NCBI GenBank assembly: GCA_015663065.1
Contig: DQSX01000142.1
Location: 1 to 8,238 of the forward strand
Length of the DNA: 8,238 bases
Source: Sulfurovum sp.
GTDB lineage: Bacteria; Campylobacterota; Campylobacteria; Campylobacterales; Sulfurovaceae
Direction of reading: 5' to 3'
Below, in pieces: positions 1 to 5,941 of the stretch. Under the pieces are notes generated by a model, which made no database searches, was not told where the DNA came from, and was given only the letters and a program-made list of their open reading frames with translations. The number at the start of each line of letters is the position of its first letter. Within the stretch, counting starts at the first letter, position 1. The translations under genes and the position numbers were made by a program.

Positions 1-20
1 AGATAAAAAATTTCCCAAAA

Positions 21-152
21 ATGCTCTTCTATTATTTTTTTAGCTTCACTACAATAGCTATATTGCTCTTTAGTAAATTTGGTGCAAAGTGTTCTTCTGT
101 TTGTGAAGAGACATATGATGCTGTACAGACAGAAGTTGCTAAACTCTCTTAA
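21..152 (+). CDS. Short unassigned open frame, possibly not a gene
   Basis: A 43-codon ATG frame with a hydrophobic, Phe/Tyr-rich first half (about residues 3-17), two cysteines (residues 24 and 28) and a polar tail. The frame is also open upstream to the window edge, so it could be the end of a longer gene. No Shine-Dalgarno sequence precedes the ATG. I recognise no family. It lies in the same frame as the asparaginase fragment that follows, separated by a TAA and 27 nt. The opposite strand of the same DNA also reads as an open, protein-like frame, so the coding strand is uncertain. Confidence 0.2.
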   Translation: MLFYYFFSFTTIAILLFSKFGAKCSSVCEETYDAVQTEVAKLS

Positions 153-179
153 GCCAATACAATTGACGAAGGAATAAAA

Positions 180-515
180 ATGTTTAAAAAAATCTTGACA
201 CTTGCTTTTGTAGGTGCGCAGCGTTCTGCTTCTGATCTTTCTGCGGACGGTCCTGCAAACATTTATGATGCAGTAAAGACAGTTGTCTCTCCCGCCTCTA
301 AAGGGTGGGGTGCAGTGCTTGTCATGGATCAGTATGTGAATGAAGCGCGTTATGTACAAAAAAGCCATACGACCAACCCGCATACATTTATGTCAGGACA
401 GTATGGTTACCTTGGATACGTGGTCAACAATAAAGTGATGAAATTCCATGATGTACAGAAGCATACCAAGCTGGGTCTTCCAAAGAATCTGGCCAAAGTA
501 CCTCTTGGGGCTTAA
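180..515 (+). pseudogene. ansB: Type II L-asparaginase remnant (internal deletion, truncated)
   Basis: A 111-codon frame with a good ribosome binding site (GAAGGA, about 7 nt before the ATG). The first ten residues (MFKKILTLAF) look like the start of a signal peptide. From residue 11 the protein matches the middle of periplasmic asparaginases: VGAQRSASDLSADGPANIYDAV corresponds to the VGAMR..TSMSADGP.NLYNAV segment of E. coli AnsB, followed by the GxxVVM, RxVxKxxTT, TF and GxLGYxxNxK-type blocks and a KHT. Full-length enzymes have about 330-350 residues. The N-terminal TGGTIA block with the catalytic Thr, and the HGTDTMEET block with the second Thr-Asp-Lys set, are both missing. The last 14 residues after KHTK do not look like asparaginase and end in TAA, so the C-terminal domain is gone too. 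The product cannot be catalytic. It is either a relic or a short expressed leftover. Confidence 0.85.
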
Positions 516-615
516 AATATAGGCTATTCCCTCTTCTATCCATCTCTTTTAGTCTTAATCAAAGTTTAAATTCGCTATCGTATTCTAATACATATTTTTA
601 CTCTTAACATCTACT

Positions 616-636
616 AATATGCAAACAATGCATATT
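616..636. promoter_or_regulatory. Perfect 8-bp dyad, operator-like
   Basis: AATATGCA and TGCATATT are separated by 5 nt (AACAA) in the non-coding gap before the small frame and moeA. The left arm overlaps a possible -10 box (TAATAT, 615-620). The 5-nt spacer and AT-rich arms suit a binding site for a dimeric regulator better than a terminator, since no T-run follows. The regulator is unknown and the role is inferred. The rest of the gap 516-658 shows no recognisable gene. Confidence 0.3.
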
Positions 637-658
637 TAATTAAGAAAATCCAAAGAGC

Positions 659-802
659 ATGCATGGAGCAACTTATCATTACACAGTTAGTAAAATCAAA
701 AAGGGTAAAATTCTCTTTGATGATGTAGTGGTAGAGATGCATAAAGGTGCAAACGAACGATTTCATGCCCTCTTTTTTAAAAGAGAAAAAAGACAAAAGT
801 AA
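659..802 (+). CDS. Small basic protein upstream of moeA, unknown function
   Basis: A 47-codon ATG frame ending 14 nt before moeA on the same strand, so the two could be co-transcribed. The product is basic. It starts MHGATYHYTVSKIKKGKI, has an acidic/hydrophobic patch FDDVVVEMH and ends in a Lys/Arg-rich tail (FFKREKRQK). No signal peptide or membrane segment is evident. The Shine-Dalgarno is weak (AAAGAG close to the ATG). The upstream in-frame stop is at 641-643, so no earlier ATG is available. I recognise no family. It could be a real small gene or the remaining C-terminal piece of a decayed one, given the asparaginase remnant just upstream. A minus-strand frame over the same DNA has poorer composition and was not chosen. 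Confidence 0.4.
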   Translation: MHGATYHYTVSKIKKGKILFDDVVVEMHKGANERFHALFFKREKRQK

Positions 803-816
803 ACAGAGGAAAACAG

Positions 817-2049
817 ATGGTTAAAAATTATGTTGATTTTAATGAAGCAGTAGAGAGTGCCTTGGCAAATGCAGAGGCAACGACACTTAAAGAGATACTT
901 GGTTTGGAAAAAGCATTGGGACGTGTATTCTCACAGGATGTGATCTGTCAAAAGAACCTCCCCTCTTTTAACAACTCTGCTATGGACGGTTTTGCCATAA
1001 AAGCTTCAGATGCAGGGTCAACTTTACGTGTCAAAGAACTTATCTATGCAGGTGAAGTCAAAGAGGCCTCTCTGGGTGAAGGGGAATGTTACAAGATCAT
1101 GACAGGGGCTCAGGTACCTTCGGATGTCGATACCATCATTCCTATTGAAAATGTTTTGAAGTTTGAAAACGGTGAAGTGACTTTGCCTGAAACAGTTAGA
1201 AAAGGGGATGCTTTAAGACTGAAAGGGGAAGAGACAAAAGAGGGAGAAAGACTTTTTAAAGAGGGTGAAGAGATCACAGCAAGAACCATTGCGGTGCTTG
1301 CCTCTCAGGGGATCGTCTCTGTAGAGGTCTATAAAAAACTCTCTATTGCAGTGGTCTCCACAGGCAATGAGCTCAAGGAGCCCTGGGAGTCTGCCTCTGA
1401 AGATGAGATTTATAACTGTAACTCTTACGCCATCATCTCTACATTGCAGTCCAAAGGCTTCGATGCTTCATACATTAAAGTCATTCCTGACAATCTTGAA
1501 GAGACCATATCCTTTGTTTCTGACTTGAAATCCTATGACATCATTATCACTTCGGGTGGTATCTCTATGGGAGATGCTGACTTTGTAGGAAGGGCTTTTG
1601 AAGCCAACGGACTGCTGACACTCTTTGACGGTGTGAACATCAAGCCTGGCCGTCCCATTATGATGGGAAGAATGGACAAAACTTTTGTCATCTGTTTGCC
1701 GGGCAATCCTCTTACTGCTATGGCAAATCTCTATCTTTTTGCGCTTCCGATCATTCGAAAAATACAGGGGCACGCTGCACATCATCATAACATTGAAGTG
1801 GCACAAAATAAAATGGCATTTAAAACAAAAGCAGGGCGTGTGAATGTGGCCCTCGGGAGACTGAATGCAGGCTTGTTTACGGTAACAAGAGGCAACAAGT
1901 ACGGCTCAGGTATGATCACTGTCATTGAAGAGAGTAATGCCATGCTGATCACATCATCTGCATCAAAGGGATGTGAAGAAGATGTTTATGTCAAGGTCAT
2001 TAGACTGGATGGTATGTATTTGCAAGAAAGCATAGATATTTTTAACTAA
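817..2049 (+). CDS. moeA: Molybdopterin molybdenumtransferase MoeA
   Basis: A cytoplasmic enzyme of the molybdenum cofactor pathway. It takes adenylylated molybdopterin, hydrolyses the AMP and inserts molybdate to give Mo-molybdopterin, which formate dehydrogenases, nitrate reductases and related enzymes need. At 410 residues it matches the family (about 400-411). Visible motifs in order are NSAMDGFA (53-60, with the conserved Asp57), MTGAQVP...IIPIE (95-111), LKGEE (135-139), VVSTGNEL (179-186), IITSGGISMGDADF (243-256, the MPT-binding loop), GVNIKPGRPIMMG (272-284) and LPGNPLTAMANLYLF (294-308). A short beta-rich C-terminal domain follows (about 330-400). The ATG start has AGAGGA about 8 nt upstream. 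A small frame ends 14 nt before it, and the next gene begins 86 nt after its stop. No other molybdenum cofactor gene lies in the window. The gene looks intact. Confidence 0.97.
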   Translation: MVKNYVDFNEAVESALANAEATTLKEILGLEKALGRVFSQDVICQKNLPSFNNSAMDGFAIKASDAGSTLRVKELIYAGEVKEASLGEGECYKIMTGAQVPSDVDTIIPIENVLKFENGEVTLPETVRKGDALRLKGEETKEGERLFKEGEEITARTIAVLASQGIVSVEVYKKLSIAVVSTGNELKEPWESASEDEIYNCNSYAIISTLQSKGFDASYIKVIPDNLEETISFVSDLKSYDIIITSGGISMGDADFVGRAFEANGLLTLFDGVNIKPGRPIMMGRMDKTFVICLPGNPLTAMANLYLFALPIIRKIQGHAAHHHNIEVAQNKMAFKTKAGRVNVALGRLNAGLFTVTRGNKYGSGMITVIEESNAMLITSSASKGCEEDVYVKVIRLDGMYLQESIDIFN

Positions 2050-2059
2050 AAGAAAATGG

Positions 2060-2098
2060 ATACAGCCTGTATGGTATGTTATTGCATTATTACAATAA
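2060..2098. promoter_or_regulatory. Two short dyads and a possible -10 box before the large L,D-transpeptidase gene
   Basis: The 86-nt gap holds ATACAG-C-CTGTAT (2060-2072) and TTATTG-N8-CAATAA (2079-2098). TACAAT at 2091-2096 could serve as a -10 box for the downstream gene, giving a leader of about 30 nt. No matching -35 box is clear. The arms are only 6 bp and could be chance in AT-rich DNA. Confidence 0.25.
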
Positions 2099-2135
2099 AG
2101 AGAATGGGAAATTGTAGTCAAAACGAAGGAATAGA

Positions 2136-4235
2136 GTGAAAATAAAAGTAATTGTAGTAGCGTTATTATTGAGCATAGGCTCACTTTTTGCTGCTGAAGG
2201 TTATAAAGAGATAGCACAGCAGGAACAGGCAGATTTCAATAAAGCGATGTCTGCCGAGATAAAAAAAGAGCTGAAGCACGCTTCCAAATATGTCAATTAT
2301 CTCTATAAAGTGATCGATTATCAGCCAATATGGGTTGATAAAGATTACCTCTCCTATCATACCGAGATGCTGCTCTCTGAATTGAAGAGTGAATTTAAAA
2401 AAGGTTTGCATAAAGAGCTGGTTGCACAATATAAAGCATTGCTACCTGAGGAAAATAACGCTTTTGCTTCTGAGTCCATTAAAGATAAAGCCAAAGTTGA
2501 AATTGGGATCATGAAACTCTATGCCAAAAGTATTGATGCCATTCTAAAAGGCAAAAAGAGTAAATATGATGCTGTGACACTTTTGAAGAAAGCAGCGGAA
2601 GAGAACAGTATCATGTCTGCGATCAATGAATTGGCAGATGAAAGAGTCATTAATGCTATGTTTTATCGTGACCTGAATTTAACGGTGGCAGAAGCCACAC
2701 AGGCAAAGTACAGAGCGTTAGCGGCAAGACTCATTGGTAAAGACAAGCATGACAGACTCAAAGCGATGTATGCGTTGCTTAACTTCCAACCTATCTGGAT
2801 TACAGAAGAGGGACTGACAGAGTACACAAAGAGTCTTTTTTCCCATATAGAATCAGACATTACTTTAGAGCAAAATTCTACTATTTACCGTAAGTATGAA
2901 GCCCTTAAAAATGCTGAAATACCTCGAGAGAAAGAGGCAATCAGGGATAGAGAGCTTCAAATTGCAAAGCTCTATCAGGACTTCATGGCACATAAACTCT
3001 ATGGGGACATTGACTGGAAAAAATTTCAACACATTATTCATACAACAATGAAACACGGGGTATGGACAGTACATCCTATTTTGGAGACACCTGAAGGTCT
3101 GCTCATAGAGTCTTTGACACATAAGTCACTGGACTACGCCTTTAAGAAGGCAAAACCTTCTTTTGGCCACTATGAGAGAATGTTGGATGCTTTGAAAAAA
3201 TATAAAGATATTGTAGCTCAGGGTGGTTGGAAACCTCTGCCTGACTTTAAAAATCTCAAACCTGGAAAAAGTGCTTCTATTGTACCTGCTTTAAGAGAAA
3301 GATTGGCCATTGAGGGTGACTATGTCTGCGACAAAAATGAAAAGGGTAACCGCTATAAAGGCTGTTTGGTCGATGCAGTAAAGAGGTTTCAGGCCAGACA
3401 CGGCATGGAAGCAGCAGGATATGTGGGAAAAATGACACGTAAAGCACTAAATGTAAGTGCTGAAGAGAAAGTGGCAAAACTCAAACTCAACCTCGATCGC
3501 ATCAAATGGTTCAAGCGAGACCATGACAAATATCATATTTATGTCAATATTCCTTCGTTTTCGATGTATATGTATGACGATAAAGAGATGATCCGTTCCA
3601 TGAGGGTCATTGTGGGAAGAAAAGGGCATGAGACACCTGTCTTTTATGGCAGGGTCAGAACGATCGTGTTAAACCCCTATTGGCGTATACCGGCAAGTAT
3701 CATCAGACATGAAACAGTGCCAAAACTGAAAAAAGACCCGGGATACACCAATAAAAAGAACATTGAGATCCATACAGGCTACTCTGAACACTCTCCTAGA
3801 GTAAACCCCTACAAAGTCAACTGGCACAAATACGGCAGAAAACTCCCTCCTTACAAATTTATGCAGTCTCCGGGTGAGAAAAATGCTTTGGGAAAGGTCA
3901 AATACCTCTTTCCGAACAAATATTCTGTCTATATGCATGATACCAATCAACGCTATTTATTTGTAAAAGACTATAGAGCTTTGAGTCATGGTTGTGTGAG
4001 ACTGGGTAAACCATTTGAACTTCTTGAAACCTTTGCAGAGATCGAGCCAAAGATAGATGCGGAAAGATCCAGGCAGATCCTGGAAGAGAATAAAAAAACA
4101 CCTTATCGACTCTCTAGGTCTATACCTGTCGATATTGTCTACCTCACCGCCTTGGTTGATGAAGATGGTACAGTAATGTTCTACGATGATGTCTATGGTT
4201 ATGACAAGATTCAGCTGGAGACGGTCAGACAATAA
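2136..4235 (+). CDS. YcbB/LdtD-like L,D-transpeptidase, signal peptide, PG-binding domain and YkuD catalytic domain
   Basis: A periplasmic enzyme expected to make 3-3 (mDAP-mDAP) peptidoglycan crosslinks, by analogy with E. coli LdtD. It has a Sec signal peptide at residues 1-20 (cut after FAA). A helical region at about 50-355 contains two similar units, each starting with a QPIW block (63-66 and 218-221). A PG_binding_1-like domain lies at about 383-440 (VDAVKRFQARHGMEAAGYVGKMTRKAL). The YkuD domain covers about 466-630, with NPYWRIPASI (513-522), YMHDT (599-603) and the catalytic motif SHGCVRL (617-623, Cys620). A tail of about 70 residues follows. At 699 residues it is longer than E. coli LdtD (615), and the duplicated N-terminal unit may account for this. 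The start is GTG, the only one available after the in-frame stop at 2115, with GAAGGA 5 nt upstream. It converges with the minus-strand lipoprotein gene 16 nt away. A second, smaller YkuD gene lies 405 nt downstream. The exact reaction, transpeptidase versus carboxypeptidase, is inferred. Confidence 0.92.
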   Translation: MKIKVIVVALLLSIGSLFAAEGYKEIAQQEQADFNKAMSAEIKKELKHASKYVNYLYKVIDYQPIWVDKDYLSYHTEMLLSELKSEFKKGLHKELVAQYKALLPEENNAFASESIKDKAKVEIGIMKLYAKSIDAILKGKKSKYDAVTLLKKAAEENSIMSAINELADERVINAMFYRDLNLTVAEATQAKYRALAARLIGKDKHDRLKAMYALLNFQPIWITEEGLTEYTKSLFSHIESDITLEQNSTIYRKYEALKNAEIPREKEAIRDRELQIAKLYQDFMAHKLYGDIDWKKFQHIIHTTMKHGVWTVHPILETPEGLLIESLTHKSLDYAFKKAKPSFGHYERMLDALKKYKDIVAQGGWKPLPDFKNLKPGKSASIVPALRERLAIEGDYVCDKNEKGNRYKGCLVDAVKRFQARHGMEAAGYVGKMTRKALNVSAEEKVAKLKLNLDRIKWFKRDHDKYHIYVNIPSFSMYMYDDKEMIRSMRVIVGRKGHETPVFYGRVRTIVLNPYWRIPASIIRHETVPKLKKDPGYTNKKNIEIHTGYSEHSPRVNPYKVNWHKYGRKLPPYKFMQSPGEKNALGKVKYLFPNKYSVYMHDTNQRYLFVKDYRALSHGCVRLGKPFELLETFAEIEPKIDAERSRQILEENKKTPYRLSRSIPVDIVYLTALVDEDGTVMFYDDVYGYDKIQLETVRQ

Positions 4236-4247
4236 TCTTTATTGTCT
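4227..4247. terminator. 9-bp perfect hairpin between convergent genes
   Basis: AGACAATAA and TTATTGTCT are separated by a 3-nt loop (TCT). The left arm includes the stop codon of the large L,D-transpeptidase, and the right arm lies just before the end of the convergent lipoprotein gene. The stem is mostly A-T and no T-run follows on either strand, so intrinsic termination is possible but weakly supported. Confidence 0.35.
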
Positions 4248-4251
4248 CAGG

Positions 4252-4524
4252 CTACTTCCCTTTACAGTGCATACGACCGTCTTCCCAGCCTGTATGGTAA
4301 GCGTTGCTGTTGTTGAACAGGGCATGATTTTTTGTGTACGTTCCGCTTGACGTTTTACATCCGTCTCGTACACCATGTTTAAAATCAGCATTCCTATTAT
4401 GCCCGAAATTATGACCATTGTAGACAAATGAGTCTGCTGTAAGAGCGGGTCCATCTCCACAGGCAGTCAAAAATAAAGCAAAAGTGGCTGCCAAAGTAAG
4501 TAGTGATAGTGTATATATTTTCAT
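4252..4524 (-). CDS. Small putative lipoprotein with paired cysteines
   Basis: A 90-residue product with a lipoprotein signal peptide: Lys2, a hydrophobic stretch at 5-19 and lipobox LTAC (19-22, Cys22 lipidated). After Cys22 comes GDG, which lacks the inner-membrane-retention Asp at +2, so outer-membrane placement is plausible by the E. coli rule, though that rule is not established here. The mature part is rich in Gly, His and Asn and carries the pattern DGC-x6-YTK-x4-LF-x6-YHTGW-x2-GR-x2-C (55-87). Cys56 and Cys87 could form a disulfide. I have seen similar DGC...GW..GR..C patterns in Campylobacterota small proteins, but their function is unknown to me. The start has GAAGGA 7 nt upstream. 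The gene is divergent from the small YkuD gene and convergent with the large one. Confidence 0.8.
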   Translation of the reverse strand: MKIYTLSLLTLAATFALFLTACGDGPALTADSFVYNGHNFGHNRNADFKHGVRDGCKTSSGTYTKNHALFNNSNAYHTGWEDGRMHCKGK

Positions 4525-4561
4525 AGGGTTTCCTTCGTCATTTTTTTGTTTTGTTTGATTA

Positions 4562-4570
4562 ACTATAGCA
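4562..4570 (-). promoter_or_regulatory. Extended -10 promoter element for the lipoprotein gene
   Basis: Read on the minus strand, this is TGC-TATAGT, an extended -10 box (TGn before the hexamer). It would place the transcript start about 30 nt upstream of the lipoprotein ATG, leaving room for the GAAGGA ribosome binding site. No good -35 box is seen at 17 nt, as is usual for Campylobacterota sigma-70 promoters. A TTGACA lies on the same strand at 4601-4606 but is 33 nt away, too far to pair with this hexamer. Confidence 0.45.
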
Positions 4571-4578
4571 GTAAAAAA

Positions 4579-4628
4579 TAAAGTAATAAAGTGTAAAATA
4601 TGTCAAACAATGAGTTAAAGTAATAAAG
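4579..4628. repeat. 13-bp perfect direct repeat in the divergent promoter region
   Basis: TAAAGTAATAAAG occurs at 4579-4591 and again at 4616-4628, 37 bp apart (about 3.5 helical turns). The repeat is AT-rich but exact over 13 bp. The second copy lies where the N-terminus or ribosome binding site of the small YkuD gene would be. It may be a pair of regulator sites or a local duplication. Confidence 0.6.
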
Positions 4629-4640
4629 AAAGTAATTTAC

Positions 4641-5237
4641 TTGTTGGCGTGTTCAATGTTACTATTGAGTTCTGTAGAGGCATCAAAGTTCAAACAAACG
4701 CACAAACATAACATCAAAGCATTGAGTACAACAAAATTCGAGGTGACTGACAAGCACCATAAAAATCCGCAGATCAGAAACTTGAAAGGTAAAAACTTTT
4801 TTGTAATATCGGTACGAGAGCCCGGATCTGACGGACGGGTATATGCGGTTGATTCAGATGGTACTATCTGGTGGCACGGCGTCATCTCCTTTGGAGCAGG
4901 CGGAGGGCATGAAACCACCAACGGCATACACAAAGTATTGTTAAAAAGAAGATTCCATATGTCTAAAACGCACCCAAGTAAAAACGGCATAAACAATATG
5001 GATTTTGAGATTGCATTTACCTCTAGTGGTGAAGCTTTACACCTTGGAAATACAGCAGCCATGTCACACGGGTGTATTCATGTAGGCAGACAAGATATCG
5101 CGCCTCTTTTCAAGTGGGCAAAAGTAGGTATGCCTGTGGTGGTCATGCGTGGACACTACAAGCAGTTTTTGGCAGAAGAGGTCAAGCAGTTCAAAGAGGA
5201 CATTAAAGAGTATGATGCAGAGACTGGGTCACACTAG
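4641..5237 (+). CDS. Small YkuD-domain L,D-transpeptidase family protein
   Basis: A predicted periplasmic peptidoglycan enzyme. The YkuD domain fills most of the protein: NFFVISVREP (52-61), GTIWWHGVISFGAGG (74-88), TTNGIHKV (92-99), ALHLG (132-136, His134) and SHGCIHVG (142-149, catalytic Cys145). This fits the H-x(8)-HGC layout of the family. The residue two after Cys is His147 where many members have Arg. The C-terminus after 175 is charged and helical. The TTG start at 4641 is uncertain. The frame is open upstream to 4614 and encodes Lys-rich VKVIKKVIY, the expected n-region of a signal peptide ending in VEA-S, but no standard start codon lies there. The ATG at 4610 is one base out of frame. 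ATG at 4656 would leave too short a signal peptide. A DUF805 gene follows after 20 nt, probably in the same operon. Whether it crosslinks, attaches proteins or trims peptides (as the YkuD-type Csd6 does in Helicobacter) cannot be told from sequence. Confidence 0.85.
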   Translation: MLACSMLLLSSVEASKFKQTHKHNIKALSTTKFEVTDKHHKNPQIRNLKGKNFFVISVREPGSDGRVYAVDSDGTIWWHGVISFGAGGGHETTNGIHKVLLKRRFHMSKTHPSKNGINNMDFEIAFTSSGEALHLGNTAAMSHGCIHVGRQDIAPLFKWAKVGMPVVVMRGHYKQFLAEEVKQFKEDIKEYDAETGSH

Positions 5238-5257
5238 ACTCAAAATAAGGAATAAAA

Positions 5258-5656
5258 ATGGAACAATTCAACAGATATTTTATAGAGACGATCAAAAACA
5301 GATATGCCAAATTTGACGGCAGAGCAAGCAGAAGTGAGTACTGGTTTTATACACTCTTTTATCTCATTATTGCTATTGCAGTGGGGATGGTAGATACAGC
5401 AGTTGTCAACCCTATGCTGGGTATAGCACCAGAACAGGCAGCTCAGGGAGGCATCCTTCAGTTCATTTTGGCTTTGGCACTGCTTGTACCGTCCATAGCC
5501 ATAGGAGTAAGACGTCTACACGATACAGGTAAAAGCGGATGGTGGCTGCTTATAGGACTTATACCGATCGTTGGTGCGCTTGTACTTATCTTTTTTTATG
5601 TGACAGATTCGCAGGCAGGAAGTAATATGTATGGTGAAAATCCTAAAGGGGTGTAA
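5258..5656 (+). CDS. DUF805 family inner-membrane protein
   Basis: A 132-residue membrane protein of the DUF805 (YhaH-like) family, whose function is unknown. Family marks are YAKFDGRASRSEYWFY (16-31), VRRLHDTGKSGWW (84-96), and PIVG (103-106) with the C-terminal TDSQAGSNMYGENPKG (116-131). Three membrane segments are visible at about 29-47, 66-84 and 96-114. The length is normal. The start has AAGGAA 7 nt upstream. It sits 20 nt after the small YkuD gene and 3 nt before the next small gene, so co-transcription is very likely. The neighbourhood suggests an envelope role, but DUF805 genes occur in many contexts, so this is weak evidence. Confidence 0.93.
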   Translation: MEQFNRYFIETIKNRYAKFDGRASRSEYWFYTLFYLIIAIAVGMVDTAVVNPMLGIAPEQAAQGGILQFILALALLVPSIAIGVRRLHDTGKSGWWLLIGLIPIVGALVLIFFYVTDSQAGSNMYGENPKGV

Positions 5657-5659
5657 TTC

Positions 5660-5872
5660 ATGAGGAAATTTTTACTAAATACAAGCAAATACATGGTACT
5701 TCCACTGCTGATGGTGACTACAAGTTTATGTGCAAACCAAGAAAGTTTTGACAAAGTGTTAAAACTTCATGTACCTGAAGATGTCAGGATCAAACAAGAG
5801 ATCTTTGAAGATGACATCTTACATTTTTTTAATGAAAATGAAAAAACAAATGTATTGTTACAGGAAAAGTAG
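5660..5872 (+). CDS. Putative small secreted protein, unknown family
   Basis: A 70-codon frame starting 3 nt after the DUF805 stop, with GGGG overlapping that gene's end as ribosome binding site. The N-terminus has Arg2/Lys3, then a hydrophobic segment (about 11-24) ending SLCAN, which looks like a Sec signal peptide. The mature part would be only about 45 residues, acidic and helical (VPEDVRIKQEIFEDDILHFF). I recognise no family. The tight spacing and signal peptide make it a plausible last gene of the envelope operon. The 96 nt before ffh hold only a promoter-like -10 box. Confidence 0.6.
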   Translation: MRKFLLNTSKYMVLPLLMVTTSLCANQESFDKVLKLHVPEDVRIKQEIFEDDILHFFNENEKTNVLLQEK

Positions 5873-5941
5873 AAAAAGACCTGCAAAGACTTTTCCGGAG
5901 TTAAAGCGCTAATTGGGTAAAATCACAGCATTAAAAGACAA

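Noticed and set aside
614..796. 60-codon minus-strand frame
   Set aside because: It lies opposite the more plausible plus-strand small gene, is dominated by Phe/Met/His runs and has no ribosome binding site or recognisable motif.
1346..1806. Extra frames inside moeA (plus 1346-1528, minus 1468-1806)
   Set aside because: moeA is intact and recognisable across this stretch. These are out-of-frame or antisense readings with no motifs.
2181..4232. Several minus-strand frames inside the large L,D-transpeptidase gene
   Set aside because: All are antisense shadows of a continuous gene with clear domains. None has a signal peptide, motif or ribosome binding site that stands out.
4239..4460. 73-codon minus-strand frame overlapping the lipoprotein
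   Set aside because: The other frame has a perfect lipoprotein signal peptide and Shine-Dalgarno. This one is its shadow.
4637..5062. 141-codon minus-strand frame opposite the small YkuD gene
   Set aside because: It is antisense to a recognisable catalytic domain. The Cys/Pro-rich text has no family pattern.
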